NCBI RefSeq assembly: GCF_023634645.1
Contig: NZ_JAMKMR010000021.1
Span: forward strand, 1 to 64,000
Direction: 5' to 3'
Source: Vibrio sinus
GTDB taxonomy: Bacteria; Pseudomonadota; Gammaproteobacteria; Enterobacterales; Vibrionaceae
DNA length: 64,000 bases
Shown here: positions 1 to 8,255 of the stretch, in pieces
Position numbering within the stretch: position 1 is the stretch's first letter
Layout: each line of letters opens with the position of its first letter
The notes under the pieces: generated by a model
The model's database searches: none
Seen by the model: the letters and a program-made list of their open reading frames with translations, nothing else
Told to the model about the DNA's origin: nothing
Position numbers and translations under genes: made by a program

Positions 1-36
1 CTAACAGGGCACCTGTATAAAACTGGTAACTGTTAG
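1..36. repeat. Palindromic dispersed repeat, copy 1
   Basis: The stretch starts with CTAACAG and ends with CTGTTAG, so its ends are inverted repeats. Its last 18 bases, AAAACTGGTAACTGTTAG, recur exactly on the opposite strand at 20618-20635, inside a second palindromic element of nearly the same length. Two copies of one short mobile or extragenic palindromic element is the simplest reading. I do not recognise the family, and the window edge may cut this copy. Confidence 0.5.
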
Positions 37-447
37 ATCAAGGTTATAAGCCTGATCCGGGCAGCTCTTGGGTATGTGATTTCTCAAGCACAACACCGAG
101 CGCAAGAACTGTCAGTTTCCTTGAAAACCTCGAGCTTTAGCAAGCTATCCATACACCAGGCAGAGTTAATTTCCTTATAATCAATATCTGATGTTGAAAA
201 CATAAGCTATTGATTATTAATGTAAATTATATATTTTATGGTAAATCATTGTTATGTTTAATGGGTTGAAAGTTTACCTCTAGAGGGGAAGCGAACATCG
301 GTAAATCTCCTTGTAATTTAACATAACATACATAATACGCAGTGAGGTATGTAGGCCCAAAGTAGTAATGTCACTATTTAGCCAGATTAAAAAGTCACTC
401 TAGTCTACGTTTCTAGTTACAGGTTTCTTTGGCTAAGGTTTCAAGAC
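37..447. other. Intergenic, probable left end of a degenerate insertion sequence
   Basis: No gene is seen. A perfect 10-bp palindrome CCTCTAGAGG lies at 277-286. A repeated GTCACT occurs at 369 and 393, just before the transposase fragment, where the terminal inverted repeat of its insertion sequence would be expected. The exact IS end cannot be fixed without a reference copy. Confidence 0.3.
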
Positions 448-663
448 ATGCTGATAACTATGAGTGAACATGATATTAATCGTTTTAAAGTCATCCAAGA
501 TGTGTGTGACCGTCGACTTCGTCGATGTGATGCTGCTGAGCTTCTTGGCTTAAGTGTTCGACAAGTTCAACGTTTAATGAACCGGTTACGTGAATTTGGT
601 GCCTCGTCCTTAGTTCATCATTTGTGTGGAAAACCTGGTAACCGCCGATACCCATCTGAGTAA
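448..663 (+). pseudogene. Truncated transposase (helix-turn-helix N-terminus, ISNCY-like)
   Basis: This 71-codon frame carries only the N-terminal helix-turn-helix part of a transposase. The segment RLRRCDAAELLGLSVRQVQR, followed by a KPGNR stretch, matches the start of IS1202/ISNCY-type transposases, which normally exceed 400 residues and carry a DDE integrase core. The frame stops at a TAA soon after the KPGNR motif, and no integrase core follows before the next, oppositely oriented gene. A second ATG at 460 (MSEHDIN) may be the original start. It is a remnant, not a functional transposase. The identity of the fold is good; the exact IS family is less sure. Confidence 0.7.
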
Positions 664-712
664 TGAACCTGAGGTTTAGTAAAACTGAGTCTGCTTTTGG
701 TTTGTTCAAAAA

Positions 713-1468
713 TCACTTAGGTTTGAGATACTCTCCACGTTGAGAAGCTTGTTTATATTTTTCAATTTGAGCGCTATCTCGCATCTTTTTAATCCCTCGG
801 TTGAAAGCGTTAATGAGTTCTCTCGCCCGAGGAGACTGTTTAGATATTAACAGTGAATATGCTCTAGTGTTAAGTGGCTTCGGAGACGCAGTAATTTGAC
901 CTGTCAAACCCAGCTTATTAATTAAGTGATATCCGACATCTGTAAAATCAAGGATTATATCAAGTCTATTATTTGTTAGTTTGTGATAGTTTCCCTCTGC
1001 ATTGGCAATTCTAAAAATTGTTAATGTTTCATTTTTTTCTAACTCTGATAAGCCATAATCAAAACCAATTTGCCCGCCAATTCTGTACTGAGAAAAATCA
1101 CTTGGATTATTCCAGTTGAGTTGCATATTTGAGCGATGAAAGATGGACAAGGCTAAGTGAATAACGGGCTCTGAAAACAAAAAGTCTTTCTCACGCTCTT
1201 TTGAAAAAGCCCAGATGAAGGTACCATCCAGTTTTCCTTGTTTCACCAGTTCGTATCCACGAACCCATGGTAAGTAAGCGAGCTCAACCTCGTAGCCTTC
1301 TTTTTCAAAAGCCTCGACAACGATTTGCGTTACAAAACCATCATGTTTAAGTCTTTTAGACTGATATGGAGTCCATTCACTTGTAGCCAAAGTAACAACT
1401 TCCTTTCCGTAGGTGAGAAAAGAAACGGATAAAGCACAAAGTAATAAAAAGCGCGACATATCATGCAT
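713..1468 (-). CDS. Orphan periplasmic solute-binding protein (SBP_bac_3-like)
   Basis: The protein has 251 residues, with a typical signal peptide (residues about 1-21, SRFLLLCALSVSFLTYGKE) and then the ATSEWTPYQS pattern that opens amino-acid-type periplasmic binding domains. Later segments include a KQGKLDGTFIWAF lobe and a C-terminal FNRGIKKMRDSAQIEKYKQA helix typical of family 3 binding proteins. No permease or ATPase gene is adjacent, so it is either an orphan scavenging or sensing protein or it serves a transporter elsewhere. The start could be codon 1 or the ATG three codons in (1459). It is one of four related genes within 4 kb. The ligand cannot be told from sequence. Confidence 0.8.
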   Translation of the reverse strand: MHDMSRFLLLCALSVSFLTYGKEVVTLATSEWTPYQSKRLKHDGFVTQIVVEAFEKEGYEVELAYLPWVRGYELVKQGKLDGTFIWAFSKEREKDFLFSEPVIHLALSIFHRSNMQLNWNNPSDFSQYRIGGQIGFDYGLSELEKNETLTIFRIANAEGNYHKLTNNRLDIILDFTDVGYHLINKLGLTGQITASPKPLNTRAYSLLISKQSPRARELINAFNRGIKKMRDSAQIEKYKQASQRGEYLKPK

Positions 1469-1992
1469 TACATTTCTGTTGGATAGTCATTTAAACCTAG
1501 CTCAATTATTTAATTTATTTCCTTCCTACTTTACTTCATTCTCAAAATCAGGACATTATAAGCCCCTACCCTTAAACATAATTAAAATCATAAGATCAAG
1601 CACCCTCACCTTTTGTTGCTTTTGACCGTAAACACACCAAATTTGTTTTCTCTGAATTTCTCCGTTTGTCGCTCAAATATTCGTCAATAAAAACCATCCC
1701 TTACGAATTCCGTTTAAAACACGAATACATTGACTGCTTCCACAGGCTATGTAGCGAAATACATCAGTAAAAATATAGGTTATATGTATGCATTGAGAAT
1801 TAAAAAGCCAATCAGAAAATGGTTTAGGCACGGAGGATAGTAATGTGACATGGTCACGTTTAAATAATATCAAGTAGTTTCAGTACATTGTCGCTTACCG
1901 TTTGGCGAGAGCTAAAAGAACCGAAGTTCTAACCTGTAACGCGTGATCTAAAACTATACTTTCCTAATCAACTGCGTTTTAGGTCCGACCTT
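1469..1992. other. Intergenic region between divergent solute-binding protein genes
   Basis: About 520 bp of AT-rich sequence between two divergently oriented genes. It should hold both promoters. A 66-codon minus-strand frame (1673-1873) has no ribosome site and no recognisable protein character, so I treat it as chance. No repeat or RNA is recognised. Confidence 0.4.
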
Positions 1993-2772
1993 ATGATATA
2001 CCGTATTTCTTTAAGCCTTTTGTTTCTTTTCTGTTTAGGTTTACAGGCGAAGCCTCTTATCTTTGCAACGGGTGATTGGCGGCCATACATATTTGAAAAG
2101 GACGACACGGTGGATGATAATCGCCCCGGTTTTAGTATCGAGATTGTTGATAGAGCATTTGAACAAATGGGATACCAAATAACCTATAAAACACCACCCT
2201 TTAGCCGGCAAATACTTGATACCGAACGAGGTGTATATACTGCTTTAGTGGGGCTGCTCGTTAGTGATGCTCCGAACTTGATTTACCCTACAGAAAGCAT
2301 CGGTCAAGTAAGCAATTGTTTTTATGCGCAGAATGATAACGGTTGGAAGTTCAAAGAGGTTTCTTCTTTGGTTGCGGTAAAGCTAGGAGTAATCAGTAGT
2401 TATACATATGGTGTGATTGACGACTATGTAGCGAAGAACCATTCCGGTAATGTAATCGCTATTTCAGGTAGTGAAGAAAATATACTGAAGCGCCTTTTTA
2501 GAATGTTGGAAGCTGGGCGAATAGATGTTGTTGTAGAAGATCGTTCCGTTGTATCCCACTATCTAGAAAACGCCGGCCTAGTTGGTCAGTTTAAGGTGGT
2601 CGGTTGCTTGGGTACAGTTCCCGCGATGATAGGGTTTTCTCCAGTACTTCCCGAGTCAAAAGAACTGGCTCGGCAATTTAGCCAAGAGGTGCAGGAATTG
2701 CGTCGTTCAGGAGAGCTTCAACAGATTCTCAATAAATATGGCATAGAAGATTGGAAGAGCAAAAGTCCGTAA
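1993..2772 (+). CDS. Orphan periplasmic solute-binding protein (SBP_bac_3-like)
   Basis: The 259-residue product begins with a clear signal peptide (YRISLSLLFLFCLGLQAK) followed by FATGDWRPYIFE, the usual first strand of family 3 periplasmic binding proteins. A GFSIEIVDRAFEQMGY stretch forms the first lobe, and the C-terminal FSQEVQELRRSGELQQILNK helix is also typical. Two cysteines (in SNCFY and VGCLG) could form a disulfide. It reads toward the next binding protein gene, with a small hairpin between them. No transporter partners lie nearby, so the role (amino-acid uptake, or signal sensing) is inferred only from the fold. Confidence 0.8.
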   Translation: MIYRISLSLLFLFCLGLQAKPLIFATGDWRPYIFEKDDTVDDNRPGFSIEIVDRAFEQMGYQITYKTPPFSRQILDTERGVYTALVGLLVSDAPNLIYPTESIGQVSNCFYAQNDNGWKFKEVSSLVAVKLGVISSYTYGVIDDYVAKNHSGNVIAISGSEENILKRLFRMLEAGRIDVVVEDRSVVSHYLENAGLVGQFKVVGCLGTVPAMIGFSPVLPESKELARQFSQEVQELRRSGELQQILNKYGIEDWKSKSP

Positions 2773-2788
2773 TCCTTACCTATCTCCC

Positions 2789-2811
2789 CTGCCCGCTAGA
2801 CCATTGGGCAG
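2789..2811 (+). terminator. Small hairpin, possible weak terminator
   Basis: CTGCCC (2789-2794) and GGGCAG (2806-2811) form a 6-bp stem with an 11-nt loop. The following CTTTGTT is only a weak U-tract. It lies 17 bp after the stop of the preceding gene. Confidence 0.4.
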
Positions 2812-2873
2812 CTTTGTTAGAAATTAACGACTATGCTTTTTAGACAGCTAGAATTCAGTGCAAGGAGAGCATT

Positions 2874-3524
2874 GTGTTTAAAAATATAGTCATTTCAATA
2901 TTAGCGATATCAGCATTTCCTGCTTGTGCTGTCGACGTGTTTGCCATTGATATACCAGGACTACATAACAAGGACATGAGTGGTGAGTACGATGTTATTA
3001 TCAAGAAAGTTCCAGATGCCCAATTGAAAGAACTGCCAGCCATTCGAGCTGAAAACACGTTTAACCAAAGTTCAAATGGTTGTTTGTCCCCTGCTAATAA
3101 AAACGCAAACTTTTACCCTGATTGGGATGTTGCTGGAATTATCGTCAGCAAACCCATGAGTATCGCTAAAGTATATATATTTACTCCCCACGGCAGTGAC
3201 AGCATCACTGATTTAGCACAATTGGTTGGAAAAAAAGTGGGTGCTAGAGCTGGTTTCCCATATGGCAAGAAAGTAGATGATTCGGGCGTCAAGCTTATCT
3301 TAACAAAATCGATGGAACAAAATATTAAAAAGTTACAAAGTGGTCGCCTTGATGCAATTATCGATTATACGCCTGATATGTACACTGCTTTTGATGAAAT
3401 GGGTATTCAGCCTTTGTCTTTCGATAAAGACAACCCAGTTGAGGTTCATAACGATAGTGTAATTTGTAAAAAAACACCGGAAACAGAAGCATTTATTAGA
3501 AATCTGAACGCAGTGATTAACTGA
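2874..3524 (+). CDS. Small solute-binding-protein-like periplasmic protein
   Basis: A GTG start at 2874 is set by an AAGGAG ribosome site at 2862-2867. The 216-residue product has a signal peptide (KNIVISILAISAFPACA). It keeps the second-lobe features of family 3 binding proteins: TDLAQLVGKKVGARAGFPYG, then KLQSGRLDAIIDYTPD, then a C-terminal helix. It is shorter than the usual 240-270 residues because the first lobe is reduced. Three cysteines follow the signal region. It follows another binding protein gene by 100 bp in the same direction. The function beyond the fold is unknown. Confidence 0.7.
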   Translation: MFKNIVISILAISAFPACAVDVFAIDIPGLHNKDMSGEYDVIIKKVPDAQLKELPAIRAENTFNQSSNGCLSPANKNANFYPDWDVAGIIVSKPMSIAKVYIFTPHGSDSITDLAQLVGKKVGARAGFPYGKKVDDSGVKLILTKSMEQNIKKLQSGRLDAIIDYTPDMYTAFDEMGIQPLSFDKDNPVEVHNDSVICKKTPETEAFIRNLNAVIN

Positions 3525-3576
3525 TTCGTAAACATAATTCACGGTGCACACATATCGATGCTTTGCTCTTCTTATC

Positions 3577-3594
3577 GGGGCCACTCAGGGCCCC
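3577..3594 (+). terminator. GC-rich hairpin after solute-binding-like gene
   Basis: GGGGCC (3577-3582) and GGCCCC (3589-3594) form a 6-bp all-GC stem with a 6-nt loop. No U-tract follows, so intrinsic termination is uncertain. Confidence 0.35.
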
Positions 3595-3791
3595 TATACA
3601 TCCAATATTTTCTAAGACAACATTCGATCTATGGTTATCAGATAGTTATCGATTCTTCATAAATTTAATCTAAAATCCAGTTTCCGATCTCTTCACCCAT
3701 GGTCTATATTTTTATCAATAATAAATAGAGTTCATATGCGCTAGATAACATCTTAGTGTATAAAAATACAATGATTGGTTAGGTTAATAAC

Positions 3792-4421
3792 ATGGGAAAA
3801 GCCACTGAGCATAATTCTTCAATAGGCGTTTACTTTTGGTCTCTGTTGTTTCTATTGAGTATTGTTGTATTCATTGTTTATTTTCGTTTTTACTCGATTT
3901 TTAACGATCATAATGAAAGAATAAAAAACCTGCCCTATCAACCCATTGAGACCATAGGCCATTCCATGAATATGGAACTTAGAGAGCCCGTCGTATTGAC
4001 GATCCCAGACAGTGATATTTCTGTTCATCTTAATCAAGTGGATTTTGAAAATAGCCAGTTGCTTGGCCAATACAAAAATAACAGTGATGGAACAGGTTTT
4101 CTCTCACTCGATAGCAAACACTTTATCGGATCACCCATCAATGATTGTTCATATACAACCGTGTTGACGCATTCACCGGGAGACGGTGTTAACTATTATT
4201 ACCTGTCTACTTTTAGATACGATGCCGAAAGACAAGCAATCACTCATGTCGATAGTGAATATCTTGGATATAACCTAAAAATCCACGATTTAACGCTAAA
4301 AGGTGACCTAGTTAAAGCTAATGTCAGCAGCAATCACGATGGGTATCAAAAGCTCTCTGTGCTCGCAACATTAAAAAGTAACGCTGAATTGGAGCTACTC
4401 TCTTTACGACAGCAATACTGA
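3792..4421 (+). CDS. Hypothetical membrane-anchored protein
   Basis: I do not recognise this 209-residue protein. It has one strongly hydrophobic segment near the N-terminus (about residues 14-33, WSLLFLLSIVVFIVYFRFYS). A charged, beta-rich domain of about 170 residues follows, which should lie in the periplasm. The last part (LSVLATLKSNAELELLSL) resembles an edge of a beta-sandwich. It stands alone between solute-binding genes in a region with signs of insertion-sequence activity. The start ATG is preceded by only a weak purine stretch. No function is proposed. Confidence 0.6.
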   Translation: MGKATEHNSSIGVYFWSLLFLLSIVVFIVYFRFYSIFNDHNERIKNLPYQPIETIGHSMNMELREPVVLTIPDSDISVHLNQVDFENSQLLGQYKNNSDGTGFLSLDSKHFIGSPINDCSYTTVLTHSPGDGVNYYYLSTFRYDAERQAITHVDSEYLGYNLKIHDLTLKGDLVKANVSSNHDGYQKLSVLATLKSNAELELLSLRQQY

Positions 4422-4442
4422 GATAGGGTCTTGCTGCATTCT

Positions 4443-4797
4443 CTACTTGGAAAAGTAGTCTTGCTTTATTTCTTCATATTGACCCGTTGATTTGATCTTG
4501 TTTAACCCAGTGTTAAACCGTTCGATTTGTTCTTTCGAGTTATCGAGTTTTTTAGATATAACTAGATAAAGGTTGATAATCTTCTTGTTGATGTCAAAAA
4601 CCTTAAAATCGTCGATGGAATCATTATTACTTTTTATTGCCCATAGAGCGGATTCTTCCAACGCTCCTACTATATCTGCTCTACCTAACCCTATTTGTGC
4701 TCTTTTAATAAGAAAACAAACATAATCAAAGTGTTATATTTGGGTCTAAAGAGTACGAGTTTGTGACACTGATGTGGTCGCCACCCCATTGTTCGAT
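4443..4797 (-). pseudogene. Decayed solute-binding protein gene (truncated and frameshifted)
   Basis: The intact piece (4443-4661 and its upstream frame) encodes the C-terminal lobe of a family 3 binding protein: RAQIGLGRADIVGALEESA, then a helix ending GLNKIKSTGQYEEIKQDYF. Reading further upstream, that frame meets a TAA. A neighbouring frame then continues the same protein backwards with QWGGDHISVTNSYSLDPN before meeting a stop at 4798-4800. This shows one frameshift near 4730 and loss of the N-terminal half, including the signal peptide. It is the fourth binding-protein paralogue in this cluster and is almost certainly non-functional. Confidence 0.65.
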
Positions 4798-4847
4798 TTA
4801 TACTTTTAGTTAAGACAGTGTGCACGTAAATTACTGGAGACCTAATT

Positions 4848-5102
4848 ATGATTAATTCTGAAACTGGCAACCATAGAGACGTAGACTATCAAGTTGATGC
4901 GGAGTTTGTTGAAGAGCAAGATGGATACAAAGTGTCATTTTCTTTTGTAGGTCCGGCTAATAATCGCGGATATTATGCCTCGATGTGCGCCACAGTGATG
5001 AACGAGCGAACAGAAGGCATCGCTATTTTTGATGAAGAGTCCTATGCATTTGATATTGGTCACCGTTTAGCCAAAAAGAATATTGATAAAGCTCACTCAT
5101 AA
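4848..5102 (+). CDS. Small hypothetical protein (84 aa)
   Basis: I do not recognise this acidic 84-residue protein. It has no signal peptide or membrane segment. It contains a beta-rich stretch (YKVSFSFVGPANNRGYYAS) and a lysine-rich C-terminal helix (DIGHRLAKKNIDKAH). A GGAG ribosome site sits 8 bp before the ATG, which supports real translation. The promoter side of the gene abuts the decayed binding-protein gene on the other strand. Confidence 0.55.
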   Translation: MINSETGNHRDVDYQVDAEFVEEQDGYKVSFSFVGPANNRGYYASMCATVMNERTEGIAIFDEESYAFDIGHRLAKKNIDKAHS

Positions 5103-5240
5103 GTGACGCTGTCACGAAGAGAGAAAAACCGACATGTATTTTAAGTCGCTTTATTTTTAATAAGGCGATTACATTGATTCGCTTTACTCTTAAAGTTTTC
5201 TATACCAGAATGCTGCTTTGTCACACTTTCTGTATGTCGT

Positions 5241-5843
5241 ATGGACTCTATTCACTATTTATCTTTACTAGTATTCATGTTCGTTTCAACCATAACCCCT
5301 GGTCCAAACGTTGTTATGGTTACTGCATCTGGAGCGAACTTCGGTATAAAGCGCACCCTACCTCACTTATTTGGGATTGCGGTAGGCTGCTACATCATCA
5401 TGGTGTTGGAAGCGCTGGGTATTAACCAACTGTTTGCCGAGTTTCCTTCTATTCCTCTGTTGATCAAAATTGTCGGAACGCTTTACCTTACATGGCTCGG
5501 GCTAAAGTTGTTTAGAAAAGGAAAGCCAGAAAAACAAACCAGCCGTTCACGCCCCCTATACCTTAGAGAGTCCGTATTGTTGCAGTTTTTAAACCCTAAA
5601 GGTTGGATATTGACGTTAACCGTGATGTCTGGCTACACCATTCAAGGGAACGACTATTGGCTATCTGTACTGATTGTTTCTAGTATTTATGCATGGTCAG
5701 GCACCTTTACCTCGGGTGTGTGGATGGTGCTAGGGAGCCAAGTTGCCAAGGTGATGCGCGATGAGAAACATTGGAGACTGTTTAATGGAACAATGGGGCT
5801 GCTGACCATGGCTTGTGCCGTGATGCTGTGGACAGGTATTTGA
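5241..5843 (+). CDS. LysE/RhtB family amino-acid exporter
   Basis: The 200-residue membrane protein shows the LysE/RhtB signature near the N-terminus (STITPGPNVVMVTASGANFG), a FNPKG-like motif in the middle (LQFLNPKGWILTLTVMSGY) and about six hydrophobic segments. The length is normal for the family, which exports amino acids or their analogues across the inner membrane by proton antiport. The substrate cannot be predicted. The gene stands alone and ends at a strong bidirectional terminator shared with the converging operon. Confidence 0.88.
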   Translation: MDSIHYLSLLVFMFVSTITPGPNVVMVTASGANFGIKRTLPHLFGIAVGCYIIMVLEALGINQLFAEFPSIPLLIKIVGTLYLTWLGLKLFRKGKPEKQTSRSRPLYLRESVLLQFLNPKGWILTLTVMSGYTIQGNDYWLSVLIVSSIYAWSGTFTSGVWMVLGSQVAKVMRDEKHWRLFNGTMGLLTMACAVMLWTGI

Positions 5844-5847
5844 GTGT

Positions 5848-5876
5848 AAAAGAGCCAGGTTTTGCCTGGCTCTTTT
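5848..5876. terminator. Bidirectional intrinsic terminator
   Basis: AAAAGAGCCAGG (5848-5859) and CCTGGCTCTTTT (5865-5876) are perfect inverted repeats with a 5-nt loop. They are flanked by A and T runs that give a U-tract in both directions. It lies between the exporter gene and the converging polysaccharide operon. Confidence 0.92.
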
Positions 5877-5880
5877 CACA

Positions 5881-6918
5881 TTAGAAATAGACTTCTACTG
5901 GCATGCCTTCAATCAGCATATTTTTATTGAGTGTGTCATCTGTAAATGACAACGTCACTTTCATTAATGCACGTCGCCCTTCAAATGGCTTGGCTAACTG
6001 AGTAGGAATTTTAAGTGCAAGCTGGGTGGGTTTAGACACTTTCGCTAAGTAATTTTTTCCGTTTGGCAGTTTAACCGTTGCAACCTCGCCTACTTTTGCT
6101 TTTTCAATGTACTTCGCATCTAAATACGCATCAATTTCAGGTGGTTGATCTGCCCGCGAAAATGTCATCACGTCAGTTGAGGCTTCTACTCGCTCTCCTA
6201 CTCTCCCTACTTCATTGATCACTTGCCCATCGAATGGCGCTTTAACCAGTAATAAGGCCTCTAGGCCTTTTTTCATCGTTAGCTCAAGCTGAAGATTACG
6301 CACAATATTTGATAGGTTGCCTACATAATCCTCATCGGCACCGCGCATTTTGGCTCTTTGCAGCTGTAAGGTGGCATCTGACAGCTGAACTTCTGTTGTG
6401 TAATAGTTGTTCAATACTGATGCATAATCTGCCGCACTGACATGGCCTTGTTTAAAGTATTTGTCATATTTTTTCTTTATAGCGACCATTTCCGAAAAGT
6501 TCTTTTCGGCGTTATTCTTCGCTTTAGTATACAATGCCACCTCGTTTCGTTCCCGATTCAAGCCATATCCTCGTAAGGATTTTATTTCTGTTTCTAGGTA
6601 GTTGATCTGTTCTTCTAATAGTTTGTTTTGTAATAGGAAAAGTGGTTGACCTTTTTTGACCGTATCTCCTACTTGTACGTACATTTCACTTATCGTGCTT
6701 GATTCAGGGGCAACAATATTTATCGGTTGATAGGTGACAATACCAGGTGCAATAGTAAAAATTTGCGGACGTAATAACCAATAAATAGTGAGCAATGCAG
6801 GAGCAAGAATTGCAGCGAGTAGTAAGAACCAACGCAATCGATATCCGGTGCGCTTTGCCTGTCCGTAGGCGACCTTTACTCCTTTTTCAGAAGTCGGACT
6901 TTTTTGCTTATCGAGCAT
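5881..6918 (-). CDS. HlyD-family periplasmic adaptor of polysaccharide operon
   Basis: The protein has one N-terminal membrane segment (RLRWFLLLAAILAPALLTIYW). A biotinyl-lipoyl-like half-motif (GDTVKKGQPLFLLQNKLLEE), a helical coiled-coil hairpin and a second lipoyl half (VKAPFDGQVINEVGRVGERV) follow. This is the HlyD/Alg44-type membrane-fusion architecture without a PilZ domain. It is the last gene of a three-gene operon and probably links the inner-membrane synthase to export through the periplasm. The frame stays open to an ATG at 6963, which would overlap the synthase gene by 34 bp. I prefer the ATG at 6918, which has a GAAAG upstream and removes the overlap, but the longer start is possible. 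Confidence 0.85.
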   Translation of the reverse strand: MLDKQKSPTSEKGVKVAYGQAKRTGYRLRWFLLLAAILAPALLTIYWLLRPQIFTIAPGIVTYQPINIVAPESSTISEMYVQVGDTVKKGQPLFLLQNKLLEEQINYLETEIKSLRGYGLNRERNEVALYTKAKNNAEKNFSEMVAIKKKYDKYFKQGHVSAADYASVLNNYYTTEVQLSDATLQLQRAKMRGADEDYVGNLSNIVRNLQLELTMKKGLEALLLVKAPFDGQVINEVGRVGERVEASTDVMTFSRADQPPEIDAYLDAKYIEKAKVGEVATVKLPNGKNYLAKVSKPTQLALKIPTQLAKPFEGRRALMKVTLSFTDDTLNKNMLIEGMPVEVYF

Positions 6919-6929
6919 AAATCTAACTT

Positions 6930-8255
6930 TCAAAACTTCTTCCCTCTCTTCAGCACCCACCATGGTGCCATACTAGACTCTTCATGAGAGCGTCTAATCA
7001 CTTCATTGAAAATTGAAAATGCGGTAATAAACCGAGAAAATAATGCGTAGATTGGATATAAAAATAGCCACCCAGACAACTTAATATCGTTCGCCTTCCT
7101 TTCCGAAATCAGCACCCAATAGATAGTAAATTTTAGTAAGACAACAAGTAAATAGACCGAGTAGATCAAGACAGCTGCGGTAACAGCAAGAACAGTTGGA
7201 TATGAAACCACAATATGAATTAGATACCAAATAACGATGATGGGCAAAATGACGTTTTTCAGCACGCCATAAATGAGCGTGTACAAAAATACGGGCCAAC
7301 CTAATAGCTTAGGTGACAGACCTTTAATATGTTTTCTAACGTATAAAAACATTAAGTCGCCATCCCATCTTAATCGCTGCAATATGAAGTCCTTCACCGT
7401 TTCGGGTGCGTCAGTGTGACCAATGGCGTGTGGCGTGAACGCAAGTTTGGTACTTCGATATCGGCCTTTATATTGCTTTAACCGCATGGTTAAGTCTAAG
7501 TCTTCCGCAGTATGCGTGTCCCAACCACCGGCTCGTTGCAACACTTTTTTTCGAAACGCGCCAAACGCACCGGAAATATTATTCAGCAAACCAAATTGTG
7601 TTGTGCCTGTTTTTCCGCCTTGCATAGACATCATGTATTCCAGGGCTTGCATTCTGGTGAGAATGTTTTTGCGAGCATTGCGAACGCGAAGTGCCCCACC
7701 TGATGCAATCACATTTTTGTCTCTAAATTGCTGCGCCATAACCAGCGCCATATTGTTATCAAACGATGTGTCACCATCTACATTGATGACAAGTTCATGC
7801 CGTGCCTTGAGCAACCCGGTGTTGAGTGTTGAAACTCGGCCCCCGCGTTGCCATTTTGGAATAACCTTCACTACCCTATCCTTACGGTGCTTATAGTCAT
7901 GATAAGCTTTCATCGCGGCTTGATAGGTATGCTGATTTTGTACAGCGCCATCGACCACAGCAAGAACTTCAATGTGACCCGGGTAATGTTGCTCAACTAA
8001 GGTATCAATAGTGGAACGAATGGCGTTCCCTTCTCCATAACAAGTGATGATGAAACTAATGGATGGAGTATGCGGCAAATCAGTGGTTTTATTTTTCCAG
8101 TGCCAGCGAAAAATCCCAATGATCATTAGCAGAATCAATGGCGACTCGGCGATAAGGATCATTGGAAAAAATGCCACGACAATATCAACATTGGCCGTTA
8201 TCTGACCAAATAAGTCTCTAACTCCATAAGAAAGGTAGCCCAGAAAATCAATCAT
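6930..8255 (-). CDS. Processive family-2 glycosyltransferase (exopolysaccharide synthase type)
   Basis: The 441-residue protein has two N-terminal hydrophobic segments, a GT-A domain and about four C-terminal membrane segments (roughly 310-415). That is the layout of NodC/HasA/Alg8-type synthases. The expected residues are present: D102 (VVDGA), D160 and D162 (VDGD), the ED pair at 251-252 (TAEDLDL) and the QxxRW motif (QRLRW, 293-297). These indicate a membrane enzyme that extends a polysaccharide from UDP-sugars and threads it outward. The gene overlaps the upstream regulator gene by 8 bp (ATGATTGA), which suggests translational coupling. The sugar cannot be assigned. Confidence 0.88.
   Translation of the reverse strand: MIDFLGYLSYGVRDLFGQITANVDIVVAFFPMILIAESPLILLMIIGIFRWHWKNKTTDLPHTPSISFIITCYGEGNAIRSTIDTLVEQHYPGHIEVLAVVDGAVQNQHTYQAAMKAYHDYKHRKDRVVKVIPKWQRGGRVSTLNTGLLKARHELVINVDGDTSFDNNMALVMAQQFRDKNVIASGGALRVRNARKNILTRMQALEYMMSMQGGKTGTTQFGLLNNISGAFGAFRKKVLQRAGGWDTHTAEDLDLTMRLKQYKGRYRSTKLAFTPHAIGHTDAPETVKDFILQRLRWDGDLMFLYVRKHIKGLSPKLLGWPVFLYTLIYGVLKNVILPIIVIWYLIHIVVSYPTVLAVTAAVLIYSVYLLVVLLKFTIYWVLISERKANDIKLSGWLFLYPIYALFSRFITAFSIFNEVIRRSHEESSMAPWWVLKRGKKF

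Noticed and set aside
1673..1873. 66-codon minus-strand frame between solute-binding genes
   Set aside because: No ribosome site, low-quality composition and no recognised pattern; best explained by chance in an AT-rich region.
5174..5425. 83-codon frame overlapping the LysE-type gene
   Set aside because: It lies in another frame of the clearly coding exporter gene and has no features of its own.
713..5850. Integron cassette array (attC sites) in the first 6 kb
   Set aside because: Gene sizes and mixed orientation raised the idea, but no repeated attC-like sequence lies between the genes and no integrase is present.
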